Shown here: piece by piece, positions 11,582-23,975 of the stretch
How positions within the stretch are numbered: the stretch's first letter is position 1
How the letters are laid out: the number at the start of each line of letters is the position of its first letter
Source: Paraphysomonas bandaiensis
Lineage: Eukaryota; Chrysophyceae
Assembly: GCA_965644295.1 (NCBI GenBank)
Contig: CBFFRP010000073.1
Coordinates: forward strand, 50,839 to 114,838
Direction of reading: 5' to 3'
DNA length: 64,000 nt
Program-made: the position numbers and the translations under genes
The notes under the pieces: model-generated
The model's input: the letters and a program-made list of their open reading frames with translations, nothing else
The model's database searches: none
Told to the model about the DNA's origin: nothing

Positions 11582-12189
11582 TTTTTTTAGCATATTGCAT
11601 ATTGTATTTTGTTGTTAATTAAGTTAGATTAACAATATTAATATTGGTGTTTTGTTGTAAACAATAATACATTCAATATGTTGTTCCTTACCCTTGGTAT
11701 CAGTTAGTGTATATATAGTTACAGTGTGCAATATTAGTAGATATATCGTACAGTTGCAACATATGTAATATATTGACTAAAAGTGTTGATTGACAGAAAC
11801 ATAAGGACAGCTAGCTACAGTTCAATATTCAAGACGTCATCATTACTTCTGTGTTAGAAATTGCTCGTTCTTAACTAGATCTCAGACAGAATTTGTCGTT
11901 AGACTAGATAGATTAATTGATATCGTTTACATATAATGTGACAAACAACACAATCTCATTTCGTTCCGCGCATAATATCCTACATATGCGAACCTCTCGT
12001 TACTAAACATATCTTGAGGGATCAAACTATTTTAGTTCCTCAATATCATCACAGCATTTGTACATCACTACATTTCACTGTATTCTCGTACATTGTCTTT
12101 AAGTGACATACTGAATACACTAGTATAAAATCCATATTCTAATAATCTGCGATTTCTATATATAAAAGTGATACATTGCTACAACACTC
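11582..12189. other. AT-rich intergenic sequence
   Basis: No gene, RNA or element end that I can support. Confidence 0.45.
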
Positions 12190-12335
12190 CTGAAGTTAAC
12201 AAATGTCAGGTATATTAACATTCTGCTTGCTCACTGCGTTTGCTTTGAGTGATAGAGAGCGAAGGTAGTTGCACCTTAGCGATGAAGCACATGCAGCTTT
12301 CGTAGCGCTAAATAGGAGGATATCAGAGTGAAGCA
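12190..12335. repeat. Dispersed foldback repeat, partial copy
   Basis: Contains TGTCAGGTATATTAACATTC and CTTGCTCACTGCGTTTGCTT, matching the arms of the palindromic repeat at 29548-29776. It is followed by a degraded core with GTTGCACCTTAGCGATGAAG and a short arm reading CGCTAAATAGGAGGATA. One arm is missing. Confidence 0.55.
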
Positions 12336-12434
12336 CTAGATAGCTAAATTGTTTTGCTTCACCACACAAAATCTTAAAGCGAACATGTGATCGCTAAGCT
12401 GTTATGTTGATTTTTGTACATTTAATTTATCGTG

Positions 12435-13787
12435 TTAAATCTGGTGGTGGTGCGAAACAGCACCACACTCAAGGAATGAACTAATCTCATCTTGCGAAAA
12501 CCCAAGCACAGACTCTAATATATGACCAGTATGCTCTCCCAGGAGAGGCGGAGGAGATCGAATGGAGCAAGGGGTACGGGAAAATTTTACAGGGGGGGCA
12601 ACTACTTGTATATCTCCACACTGCGGGTGATGAACATTCTGCACCATGTTTCTTGCTTTCGCCTGGGGACAACATAGTGCTTCTTCCACGCTTCGCACAG
12701 GACCATAAGGAAAACCTAACTTGTCAAAAGAGGCATCCCAGAATCGAACGTCTTGGCGCAGTAAGATGGTTTGAAGTAGAGGTTCCAACACCTCACGGTG
12801 TTTAACCCGATTCGCGTTCGTGCTAAACTTTTCGCTGACCGCTCTGTTTTCGCCATTCCTATTCTCAGAAAAGAGGATTTCCTGTTCATCTTGTGTTAGC
12901 ACCCCGCAGGCTTGTAGTGCCTCACAAAGAGCCTTGAATTGGGCATCGTTGCCAATAGCAACGAACATATATCCGTCTCCAGCACAAGCAAAGGTTTGGT
13001 ACGGGACAATGGATGGATGTCCTGTTCCCCATCTCTTGGATGTGTCTTTGCCTGTAATTAAGTAGTTGCTAGCTACATTTACTAATGCAGAGAGTTGCGT
13101 CTCCATAAGCGAAGTCTCTACCCGTTGGCCCTTGCCCGACACCGTACGCTCTAGCAGCGCCGCATTGATAGCACCGTATGCCATTAGTCCAGTCAGAATA
13201 TCTGTCAGTGCAACACCAGCACGGACTGGTCCACCTCCTCGTTCTCCAGTAATATGTTGTAGTCCGTACATTGCAGATATAATACCATCATAACCTGGCT
13301 TGTCCTTGTAAACCCCAGTGCTTCCAAAGCCACTGATGGTGCAGTATACTAGACGTGGGTTAATACTGCTGGCGTGCTCATAACCGAATCCAAATTCGTT
13401 GGGCTTTCCCGTCAAAAAATTTTCGAGTAAAACATCTGCTTTCGTAAGTAGTCTATCCAGTATAACTCTACTCTGTGGCACCTTTAAATTTAATGCAATG
13501 CTCATTTTGTTCCGGTTGCAGCTAATGAAGTAAGCACTTTCGCCGTTTTTAAAAGGTGGTCCCCAAGAGCGTGTGTCGTCACCATTATGTGGCTGCTCTA
13601 TTTTAATAACTTCAGCGCCCAGATCTCCTAGCAATTGACTACAATAAGGCCCCGCCAATACCCTCGAAAAATCGACTACACGAATACCAGATAGAGGCCC
13701 CTTAGTGCTGGTGCATAACGAGCGGCTCCCACTGCTGTAAACTTCATTGAAAATGTGACAGCGAAGGCTAGACTTAGGTAAGTACAT
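12435..13787 (-). CDS. SUGCT: Succinyl-CoA:glutarate CoA-transferase (class III CoA-transferase)
   Basis: A single exon of 450 residues. The first ~28 residues are Ser/Arg-rich with little acid, consistent with a mitochondrial presequence. Class III (CaiB/BaiF) signatures follow: GIRVVDFSRVLAGPYCSQLL, LGDLGAEVIKIEQP, GDDTRSWGPPF, YFISCNRNKMSIALNL and GFGSTGVYKDKPGYDG. GPVRAGVALTDILTGLMAYG holds the catalytic Asp (about residue 196), then KRWGTGHPSIVPYQ and VPYGPV near the end (written FPYGPV here). The human homologue moves CoA from succinyl-CoA or HMG-CoA to glutarate in mitochondria. Motif spacing matches SUGCT better than formyl-CoA transferase. The neighbour at 14270 is divergent, leaving a 482-bp shared upstream region. 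The family call is firm; glutarate as substrate is inferred. Confidence 0.92.
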   Translation of the reverse strand: MYLPKSSLRCHIFNEVYSSGSRSLCTSTKGPLSGIRVVDFSRVLAGPYCSQLLGDLGAEVIKIEQPHNGDDTRSWGPPFKNGESAYFISCNRNKMSIALNLKVPQSRVILDRLLTKADVLLENFLTGKPNEFGFGYEHASSINPRLVYCTISGFGSTGVYKDKPGYDGIISAMYGLQHITGERGGGPVRAGVALTDILTGLMAYGAINAALLERTVSGKGQRVETSLMETQLSALVNVASNYLITGKDTSKRWGTGHPSIVPYQTFACAGDGYMFVAIGNDAQFKALCEALQACGVLTQDEQEILFSENRNGENRAVSEKFSTNANRVKHREVLEPLLQTILLRQDVRFWDASFDKLGFPYGPVRSVEEALCCPQAKARNMVQNVHHPQCGDIQVVAPPVKFSRTPCSIRSPPPLLGEHTGHILESVLGFSQDEISSFLECGAVSHHHQI

Positions 13788-14269
13788 ACTGATATAGGAA
13801 GTGACGATTAGGGGTGAGAAGCAACCACAGCTCTTCCAAGTTGTTCGGTGTTAAGGTGAGGTTGTGATGAATGTATGCTATTTCAACAAGCTGCTGTAGC
13901 TCTTCCATGCTATTTTTGTGTAGGTATTCCCATGGTATTCTAGGTTTTGTACATCATCCAATCAATAGGAAGTTCATTCGAAGAGAGTGCTGCGTATGAA
14001 GTGTATAGAGGTGTGCGTAGTATTCCATCCAATTGGCTGTATATGGTATACGAAATTCAAAAAGAAAGTGAAGTCCAAAGAGTCACACCTCACTCCACTC
14101 TTAATGTATGAGTGTAGAGCACACATTCCTATATAGCACTGTACTATACTGTACAATAGTAGAGATAAGATTCAGGTTAGAGTGTACAAAATTCCCATCA
14201 TGCGAGATTGTTGCCTCTGACATAATTGCACCGGTCACTGGTATGAGGGGATAGGCGACAACTGGTTCG
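13788..14269. promoter_or_regulatory. Shared upstream region of two divergent genes
   Basis: 482 bp between the SUGCT start (minus) and the 2,384-residue protein start (plus). It presumably holds both promoters. No defined element could be recognised. Confidence 0.35.
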
Positions 14270-17200
14270 ATGATTGTAGCAGACTCATCAGACGAAGAAT
14301 CCATGCCGTGGCGGCTATCACCAGATTATCCCGGATCTATGGCTTCATACAAGCGTTTCTTTGAGCCGCCCTCTCCTCGACCTCCTAATGCAGTCTCTGT
14401 AAAGGCGGAGATGAAGATGGAATTCAAGAACTCCTTTCTGCGGCCGATGACGAGGCATATAGACAGGTGTATACGACACCATCGACTTAAGGAACGAATG
14501 AGTAAGCTTGTTCGTGGCGCTGATGTGAACATATTCCCTTGGGTGGCTGCGGAGAAGAATGGATGTGCAATCGGTGATCAAGTGGATGTGGCGTTGGCTG
14601 AATACTTAGGCACCAGGGGAGTTGTAAAACGAGTCCTGCGTGGTGCGAACATTGCCATATATATGTGACGTTTTGACTTGTCATTAGGTCAACGTTATTG
14701 TGTGGAAATAAAAAAGAAGCGAGTGGTCCTGCCGGGTTGTCTCCTCCGTGTGGCCGAAGGGTGTGGCAATCGCCGGGAGGGTGTGGGATTCACAACCGTA
14801 CCAGTGGAACCCCGACGATGTTATCCCCCTGCATCTTTTAATTGTAACGATTTGGTTGAGGTGGAAGCACGCACATGGAGCGGGATTAACAAAGAAGGTG
14901 GTGTAGGAATAGTCTGTAAAGTTCACCCTCCTGTCAATCCCCAATCTAGTACTGTCGGCACAGATGATGAGGACGACGACAGGTATCCCACGTATGACGT
15001 ACGTTATGTGGTTAGTGGAGGGCGAGAGTTCCGGGTAGCAGCCAAGTATCTGTCACTTAAAAGTTTCGTTGATCGGTCTGAACAAAGGCGAGAGACCTTA
15101 GGTCGTTGCAAGTGAGTGTGGTGGAAAATATTTGTCGCACAGTTTCACACAAAGAATACGTTCAGTTTACCAGGTTGTGGATCTTTTGTTTTGGACTGCA
15201 AACACGAGCAACTGGGACAGAGGGCAGTAATAATTGCCGATAAACTACATGAGACGAATAAGAAGACTGGACAGCCGAAGAAGTCAGTCGCTGTTTGCCC
15301 GCCCAGAGTGGAACCGAAAATAAGAAAACGGCAAAAGGTTCATGCTATGAAGCTTGATGTTTGTGGCTGTTGTGTGTAACTGTGCATTCATCTTCGAATT
15401 TAAAAGCAACTTTTAGGCAATTCCTGTTCGGAGGAATAAAAGCTGTGAAACCTCTAAACCAGCGAAGCGTTTAAAGAGACGTCGTACGAAAGGTGAATCG
15501 TGTACTTTGAAATATGCTGGAAGCCACAAAAGGAAAGTGGTTGGTAGTTTTACAGGTGATTATGCAGTGTTAGAACGATTGATCTTATCTAAACTTTTTT
15601 CTTCAGATTTGTCGCATTGGGCCTTTGTAGATGAGGAAGACACGATGTTTGATGAATCCAGTGACTCAACGAAAATCAATAGACAACGGATTCGAGAGCT
15701 GTTGTGTGACAGCAGTAGCGATGACGAAGACAGTTTTCCCACACGCTCTTCTCTAGTTCGCGATTCTAATTTATCTCCTACTGTATCGAGTAGAGATACT
15801 GGAGCGTCATGTTCTGTCGATGAGAACAACGCGTCACCCATCTCTGCAGGACAACGACGGAGTAAAAATATTGGAATTGAAAGCAGCTATATTAGTTCCA
15901 AGAAATCATCAGGTGGCCAAAGAGTTGAAATATCAACGTGTTCAAGTCTGCATAACCAAGAGTTAGATAAACGCGGAGAGAGTATTATTATGTTCGAAAA
16001 CGCTGTACCTGGTAACGTCACCCAAGTCGATGATTCGATATCGCGCCGAGCGTCGAGTCATCGTGGCGTTACAGCGCCTCATGCCACAGTGCGGTGCACT
16101 TCTGGCATCTCCTCAAGACCCGTCGGTGTGGGCTCGTTGAAAGAAGTGCGACCTAAGCAAAGCGCTCATTCTCAATGTGTGCAAATAAATGTATCTGATG
16201 AAACATTCAGCTCTGCAACCGATGTGTTTACTGAAAGTGGTATAATGTTAAGTACGGCTGTTGCTGTGTCAGATGGATTGAAGCGTGTCAGGTCACACTC
16301 AGGTACGATTGGATATTGTTTCTGAATTGCTAATAACGTATCACTTCTTCAGAAAATGAGGCCCGAGGTTTATGTGAAGTTGAAGCCAGCTGTAGCACGG
16401 AACCTTCGATTAATCAGGACAGTGAAGATGCGTTTATCACTGCGGAAGGCCAGAATCTCCCTCCCGATCTAAAGGAGTACTTGTATGCGCAACTTCTTGG
16501 CTTGAGTGTACGGGATATGCTACGCCTCTATAAGGCCCGACTGAAAGAAATGGAGGGTTTTATAAACCAATGTCATAACTATAAACGTCAATTTGTGGAA
16601 CTTGGTATTAATTTAAGTGCGTCGGGGGCATTTGCTGCTAATTTTCTAGAAGAACTAGATAGTTTGAACCAAACCTTCAAGAAATTCAAAATGAATGTGG
16701 AGTGGCGTGTTGTTGACACGTGTAATGAAATAGCACGCCTGCTGGAGGAGTCGAATAACCTTTCTCAGAAACAACAATTAAAGTTGGAGAACTTTGAATC
16801 CGCGTTGGATCTAAGTCGTACTGAATTTGAGGAAGCCAAGCATAAAGTTAATGCAATTGTGCGAGATTTGGATACTGTGATATCCAGACAAAATGAAGCT
16901 CGAGATATTGTCAATGACAGTGATAGTGATAGTCTGCTCGAAAGTGAATATTACACCAGCAGTGATGAATCCGTTGGAGATGCAGTTGTCGAAGTACAGA
17001 ACCATGACCACACGCAATCCAAGCGGGAACATTTACGAAATGAGAATGCCCCGCACTTGAATTGTCCTACAAGACAAGATACCATCGATGATGACTTTAT
17101 TTCCTCAGAAGACGATGTGTTCGGCTCCCGAGAAGGAATGCGACGTAAGAGAAGTAAGCGTATCAAAGAACTACATGTTAGTGATAGAAACCTAGGCCCT

Positions 17201-20200
17201 TCGACTGTGGTTAGTGTTGATGTTACAAAAAAGCCAAACAAATATTATCGAGAAAAGAGCTTACTGCATATCGAAAACGCTATTAATTTAATGGCACGAA
17301 ATGAGGCGATTAGTTTGAGGGGAGATATGCTGTACTCTACCGACGAAACTTTTTTGTCGCTGGATGGTGCCTCCAACGAGCAAATCTTGCTGGATCTATC
17401 TGACCGAGAGCGTAGAAAGTTGTCAGCACAGAGCGCAGTGACTACGATACTTGCATCTGAAGAAGACAAATCAAATAACTCAATTTCTTGTCAGTGTTGT
17501 GATGAAACACCACTATTTAGTGTTTTAAGAGAGATATTCCTGTCAACTTTGGAAATATGTATGCGTTCGACTGGAGACCGTACCTGGAGAAAAAGCCTTA
17601 CATTAAGGCTACTACAACTCGACGTAATATGGCAGCAGTATGCGCTTTGGGACGTCGTATTGTGCGAGGAGTTTCTACGATTGTGTACTTGTTTAGAGAT
17701 AGAGTGTTCCGTCAATCTGTACGGAAGGAATTCTCGTTTCGTGGAAACGCTATCAAATTGGGCAGAGGAGTCAAAAGGCGCTGGGTGTGGATTGTTTGCG
17801 TTTCTTCGACGTAAATCAATATGGATCAAACTCGGAGCACATGTTGTTGACATTCGTTGTGCACGCCAAATGAATGTTGATGCACAACAAGTGGAACTGG
17901 ATGTGGATGTACTGCAGTCGCTTTTACGGAGTGCTGAGCACGGCTTATGGGCGCAGTTATCTCTTGGTCTAATACTCTATGCACAATACATGCCGGAAGT
18001 ACTCAACTTGCTGCTATGCAAATCGCCCTCTCCACTAACTGGAACCCATTTGCGAGAGAATGTCTTGTCTGAAGCGCTCGACATCGTATTTTCTTGGAAT
18101 ACACTTCAGGCAACCTGTTTCGCTGACCCAGAGCAGCTTGCTGTGAGCGCCTCTGTGCCTCATGATATAGCTGCCTCCTCCGAGCTTGGAAATTACAAAT
18201 GGGATACTTTCAACGCCTATGTGCTTCAGGCAACTATGTGGATTCGATACAATAGCGACGAATCATTGGTGTCCTATGTAGACGTATTTTTGCGAACTGG
18301 CCATTGTGCTGTAATTTCTACGTGTGGCACACCTTGCAGGGAGTCGAGAGAAGTCGTCACATTCTTGGATAGATCGATTTGGATCGCCACTGTTTTGCAC
18401 TCCTTTGTGATGTTGTCGAATACATTACTCTTTCAAACTAGTGGTCACGTCACAGTCGATGCTAACTGGCTGATACTCAAAGAGTTGAGCAGTAGTGCTT
18501 GTGACCCTGCTTCCATATCACTGTGGATGCAAAGGGTGTGTACTATCCTACCATTTTGGAAAACTCCATCCAACGGCTTTGACCTATTCAGGGATCTGTT
18601 AACAAGGCTTCTTGCTGATACCCCGTGGAGTGAGCATTGCCACGCTGGGGATACAGTTTCGAAGTATTCGAGCCCTGAGAGACTAAAGGCACTGGTCACT
18701 CTAGCAACCGAGTTGTCATCAAAACTCTATCGTAGTATAAACACTGCGGTACTTTCTCCATTTAGTGCGTGTGCTGAAAGTAATATACTTGCATTATTTG
18801 CTGATATGCTGGATGTGAGCCCTCCAGATTACATGTCATCATGCATTCTTCCTGTAGACGCCTACGGAAAACACATGGTAACTGCAGTCACTAACATATT
18901 CACGTATGGAATGCGACACATTCCCTCCGGTTCGACTGACTACAAGCGATTACAAAGTCGCGTGTGTAAGATGACCTCGCTTTGGAAAGATGCTCCAACA
19001 TTCAGTGTTGCTGTTGCTCTCGTTCATATATTCCGCAGCATCGTTGACAAATACGGTTGTGCGCTTTACACACATTCGTTTCACCAGACTTTAATCTCTG
19101 CATTGTCATACGAGAAATTCACCTCGGCCGAGAAGCTTTATTTGTCTTGGTTTGCGATCTACGCCCTGTTTGCCCCAGCACAAGTTTGTGATGCAGACGA
19201 AGTGTCTACTTGCATTGTGAAAGAAGGGTTTGATTATTTGTATACTACCTGCAAGCAGTATATCAGTGATATATGTGTGACGCAGATGATGGAAACACCT
19301 ATATCGAACGAATTAAAGGGTGTAGGTGTGATGGTGCTATTGTCTTGTTACGATGTACTGAATGGTGTATCAAAGCGCGGTTTCGGCGAGGGTGATGCAG
19401 AGAGAATGCGTACAGTATTTGTGGTTCTTAACCAATGCATGTCTTATGGGAATATCACTGAATCGTCCAGTTGGACCTGGGATATTGCGGTGGACCTCTT
19501 GTCTTTTTTCTACACCAGCCTATTACAGTATTTAGAGAAGAGTGAGAGAGTGTGCAAGGAAGCTGTGAGGTGAGAAATTGCTGTAAAGATGATCCATTGA
19601 ATAATGCTAGTACAGTACTGTCCTTGACTTACAGCGTGACATGTTGTCTACGATTCGATATGTTTTTAGTTCGATATTCCAGTCGTGCATAGCCACCCCT
19701 GATAAGAAAATGACGAATCATAGATACAACCGGCCTGAATGGACGAAGTGTATGCGAGTAGTTCGTGTGCTCTCGAGTATGTGCTGTACTGCTGTCTATG
19801 CAGTAATGGACTCGAAAGTTCTAGGTGATGTGGCTTTTCGACTACTTGATGTGTTGAAACTTCCTATTGAAGTTAGCGACTACCCATACGATATGTGGTT
19901 GAAGTGTGGGTTCTGGTCGCACATGTTTTCTCAATTTTGTTCAGATTCGACTCCTTTGGCTCGGCAAAACCGCCTTAGGATGCTTTCTCTGTTCACCCCT
20001 AATCATAGTGTATTTTCTGTGTGGGTGGGATGCATGACGACAATTGCTAGTGCTGGTGAAGATCATGCTTTTGAGACGACAATTGGGTTTGACACACTTC
20101 ACGAATACTTGCTGAGTCCAACGTTTTTGGAGAGACCGTCAGGACAGCGATGTCTTTTCTCTGAAGCCTGTGTGCGCCTTACTAGTATGATGTCCTTCAA

Positions 20201-21742
20201 CCCCAGAGATCGCTCTGGATACCATCAGGACATGTACTTGCGATGTATTCACGCTTTTGTTTTATCGTGTGCAGCCTGTGCAAGTGCCCGGCCTATGACT
20301 GAGAAGAAGGCCTTAAAAGAGTTGTGCAAACCTGTAGTGAATACAATTGACAGGTATGCATCCTAGATACCACTTCGGTGTTGTGTAATATGGTGTGTTG
20401 CCCGTCCAGGTGCATTACTTATATCAAGCTGACAGCATCTACCAAGTCATCCAAGCAACACGCCAAGCTACAACTGTTTGTGCAAACCCTAATTGGGAGT
20501 GTGTCGTGTGGCGCACTTGCTTCTCTTATGGATATTGATGATTTTATTACATTATTTCACTCAAATATATCGATTCCTGCAGATAATTTCAGCGTGTTTC
20601 TCAATCGCCACTGCAAACGTATGACTTTAGGATGCAGTGAGCCTTCACTCAGTGATGTACTTGTGCTTACTAACCTGCGGTACTATATTTGCGGAACTTC
20701 GTTCTTCCCATATCATCGTATACCCTGGAAGCTTCTTCTCCGGTGGATGGTGATGGCCCGACTCCATGCTCATCGTAGTGTACGAGAATTTGTGACAAGG
20801 GTTTGGTCCATTGCATTGTGCCACCGTGCTCATATTCCAGACAAAGTTCTCTACGACACAATTCCATTTTTGTGGAGCACGACCATAAAAGTTAGCGTTT
20901 CAGAATTTGTTTTACCGTCTGCATACGAGACGGCAAGACAAGAAATTAGTAACAATAAAAGTACTTTCGTAGCCGATCTGTCGAACCCCAGCTCCTCTTA
21001 TGCTAACCCCTACTACCAGCAGAAACAATTACAGCTGCTCGCAGTTTCAACGGCCTTCTCAAAATTAGATGCTCAAATCGCAGCTAAGTTGGGCGCATTC
21101 CGAAAATATGTTATGACTACGGATGGTGTGTGGACTGAGGAATCGCTGGAGATGATGAGTGGTGGATCCAGCCAGACGGCTATTACGTCAGCGTACCTCG
21201 ACCTCATCACCGATTATTCCTATCTTGTGATGAGTTTTGTACCGATCGAATCGGGGAGAGGAGAAGCGCTGTCTATCATTGCGATACACTTGGAACTTTC
21301 AGCTGTGGTGCATGCAATCAGGGTCCTTCTACTTGGCTTAGGGGAATCCGTGTCCGGAGTTTTGGGCGGACACACTGACGACGATGAGGGAGAGACTCTT
21401 GCTTGCGCTGAGGCCATGTGCAAATGTATCAAAGCTGTATGCTTTTTGGCAGCCGTCACGGCAAATTCAGTAAGAATCTGTGGCCCATGGACTGATATTT
21501 TACGCGCCTGCTGTAGTTCGATATTGAGTGACTGTTCCGACCTACGCTCCGTACACAGGATCGGAGTTGCGTACTTAACATCTATTCCACAGTCTAGCCA
21601 AGGTAGCTTGATAAAACTAGAATGTCAAAAACATCTTGATGTTCTGGATGAACGACTACTCGCAGATCTGGCATCATGTAGACGCGTGTTGTCGTTGTCA
21701 AGCAGGGAGAGTATTTTAAGTGGGATCCAAATGTTGCCGTAA
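14270..21742 (+). CDS. Large Tudor-like, coiled-coil and helical protein, 2,384 aa
   Basis: Seven exons fit in phase: 14270-14642, 14688-15111, 15166-15373, 15417-16302, 16353-19564, 19635-20353, 20410-21742 (2,385 codons). An in-frame TAG lies just upstream of the start. The N-terminus is acidic (DSSDEES). An SH3-like segment (GVVKRVLRGQRYCVEIKKK) and a second Tudor-like segment (DLVEVEARTWSGINKEGGVG, then YDVRYVVSGGREFRVAAKYL) follow. A small Cys/His cluster (CNLPGC...DCKH) sits near residue 265. Residues ~300-650 are Ser/Asp-rich and basic, likely disordered. A coiled coil spans about 675-810. The last ~1,400 residues are helical repeats without membrane segments. It is probably a nuclear chromatin or genome-maintenance scaffold. 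The layout and helical C-terminus recall Mms22/Mus7-type proteins, but I could not confirm that. Confidence 0.78.
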
Positions 21743-22366
21743 TGCTATGTAGCTTTTAAATACTAGATGATTATATTTTACTCGAGGTTTCTTATTTATA
21801 TTAATATGGGAATGCAGTTCAGTATAGAGACTCATAGACTTCTACATTTGCTCGTTGCAGTACACACACAACGACGGCAAAATAGTTTCCTCATATATGG
21901 TGTCACAACCAGGAGTGCGTAATAATTAATTGGTGACTGGTATCCAACAATAATTATTGCAATATTAACCAAGCATCCAGTTATTGGCATTGCCTTCAAT
22001 TCTACTGCTGGATTTTAGAACAAACTTTTTAACTATTATCATTCCAATGATGTCGATTCGCAAGCAGAAACATCAATATTTCAAGGCATCATTCGCTTGC
22101 GAAAATCAGTCATAGCAACCTTCGCTCTCTGCTAAACAACCTCTCATCCCACACACTGGTGGTGCTATGCAAATTATTCATGCAACGATATCGTGTTGGC
22201 AGTTTGAAGCATGCTTTTTTTGCGCTTGCGGTTGTCTTTAAGATAAACGAATGGCCTCGTCTTTTCCTCATCATCCTCTTTTTCTTCATCGAGGTTAAAG
22301 TACGTATACTGTCCCTTGTACTGAATAATAAAATGATAAAGTGACTATGTTCATACGTTCAAACTT
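21743..22366. other. Intergenic, no supported gene
   Basis: AT-rich; contains the poly(A)-side region of the large gene. No coding sequence seen. Confidence 0.45.
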
Positions 22367-22445
22367 CTATTTTAACAGAAAATAGGTTTGTACTACATCT
22401 GCAATATTTAAAGAAAGGAATAAAACATAAAACCACTTTCGCTCA
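22367..22445 (-). pseudogene. Fragment of a four-TM protein tail
   Basis: The minus strand reads FLSLNIADVVQTYFLLK then stop. It resembles the last TM of the neighbouring gene at 22961-23485 (ILLSLNIAEIVYARMLLS), and both share the DNA string TCTGCAATATTTAAAGAAA. This suggests a broken tandem duplicate, cut by the repeat that follows. Confidence 0.5.
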
Positions 22446-22640
22446 ATACTCAAAAGCTCAAAGCAAATGCAGGTAGCATGCAGAATGTTGATATACATGA
22501 TATCTGCTAACTTCAGGATTTTTGAGTCTTTAAGGTGAACATGCCTGATGTTTGATTTCAACAGGCAGTCCAGTACCCCGGATGCCCTTGAGGTGGGCCC
22601 ATTCCCGGATGTTAAAGCCTTGTTTACATATGAAAGGGAT
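22446..22640. repeat. Dispersed repeat fragments
   Basis: Carries the arm GCAGAATGTTGATATACATG (compare 29740-29760). It also has GGATGCCCTTGAGGTGGGCC with ATTCCCGGATG, the reverse complement of which recurs at 60105-60145. Two repeat families are probably joined here. Confidence 0.5.
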
Positions 22641-22960
22641 TCATGTCTGCTTTTGTCGTCGTTGTATGTGTGCAGTTACACTCCTTGTCATTTCTTATTA
22701 ACTTCAGGAGACCAGTCAATATAATCAGGAGATACCATTTCAAGGTATATCATTAAATACTACAGTACGAATACACTGTGTCGATATAAAATTCTGTAGG
22801 TATCGCTCTTCTTTTTGTAAAGCCCAATTGTGTTTTAGTGTCAAAGATGACATAGAGGCAGAGTTACTTAAATTGACTGCTGTACATAACATATAAAGCT
22901 CATAGTGTATTAATCGTACTCTTTTAATCATTATAAACTTCGTCATACTTGTATAAACTA
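22641..22960. other. Intergenic, no supported gene
   Basis: 320 bp without a convincing feature. Confidence 0.4.
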
Positions 22961-23485
22961 TTATAAAGGTGAATCCTCAGGGTGAACTTGTATAGCAAGA
23001 ACAGACAGTAACATTCTAGCATACACTATCTCTGCAATATTTAAAGAAAGTAATATAACTAATATGACAATATCAACTACTCGCCAGTAATATCCTGCCA
23101 CAACATCCCAAACACTGGCAGCGAGAGATAAAAACAGTATAAATACAGCAATATAAAGGTATATGCGATAAATATGGAGTGCAGTACATCCACAGCACAC
23201 AACTTCATTCTTTCTCTTGACACAACTAATAGCATAGTAACATATAAGGCAGTATATAACGATATTAATGCATGACCAAATCAAATTCGGAACAGAGAAA
23301 TTAATGAGGCTAACTAAAGTAATGAGAATCTGAAACGCACACAAGCTTACGGCAATACGAATGATCTTTTGAGACAAACTGTTAATTTTCTCGTCGTAGT
23401 ATCCAGATTGTACATTCACTCCTGGAAATATATTTATAGTAATATCAGCAGACGATATTTCATGCGTGGTGTCATGCGAATTCAT
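22961..23485 (-). CDS. Four-transmembrane protein, 174 aa, unknown family
   Basis: A single exon with an ATG start. A polar N-terminus (~40 residues) is followed by four hydrophobic helices: IIRIAVSLCAFQILITLVSL, LIWSCINIVIYCLICYYAI, YLYIAVFILFLSLAASVWDV and VVDIVILVILLSLNIAEIVY. A Cys cluster (VKRKNEVVCCGC) lies between helices 2 and 3 on the expected cytosolic side and could be palmitoylated. The topology resembles MARVEL/tetraspan-type proteins, but no signature allows assignment. A partial copy of its last helix lies 500 bp downstream at 22367-22445. Confidence 0.6.
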   Translation of the reverse strand: MNSHDTTHEISSADITINIFPGVNVQSGYYDEKINSLSQKIIRIAVSLCAFQILITLVSLINFSVPNLIWSCINIVIYCLICYYAISCVKRKNEVVCCGCTALHIYRIYLYIAVFILFLSLAASVWDVVAGYYWRVVDIVILVILLSLNIAEIVYARMLLSVLAIQVHPEDSPL

Positions 23486-23975
23486 CTTTGCAGGAGACTA
23501 GAGGTTGCTTTTTTGTCGACAAATGTAGGCCACTAAAGAGTGCACTCTCACTCGCACAAACACCCCACAAGCAAACCCAATATAATGAATTCTTGGCACT
23601 TATGCAGAGGTGATATGTATACCTCCAATATGTGTCTATAAATTAATGTGGTGGTAGTTAATGCCTCTCTCATCCGGCCATTAGACTACGAAACCGTTAC
23701 GAACGGAATACATTGTATTCCTGCTCGTCACTCTGAATATGTGTCTGTATACGACTGTTGTGTATAGAAGCAACTGTACAAGCTGAAGGAAGTCGAAGTC
23801 AAGTAATTATTCCGCCGCTGTATCTGCCCATAGCTCTCAATAGCCTGTACACCTGCATGAGCCTACACACATACATGTGTAATCATATGACTCTCACCGC
23901 TACCTCTGTGTGGGTCTACCCTTATCACCTGCAGATCTTATAAGTACATTGACTGATTCAATCACTCCACTGACA
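23486..23975. other. Intergenic between divergent genes
   Basis: 490 bp, probably promoter sequence for both neighbours. No element recognised. Confidence 0.4.

Noticed and set aside
17491-17853. Minus-strand frames inside the large gene
   Set aside because: Antisense shadows of the long exon 16353-19564.
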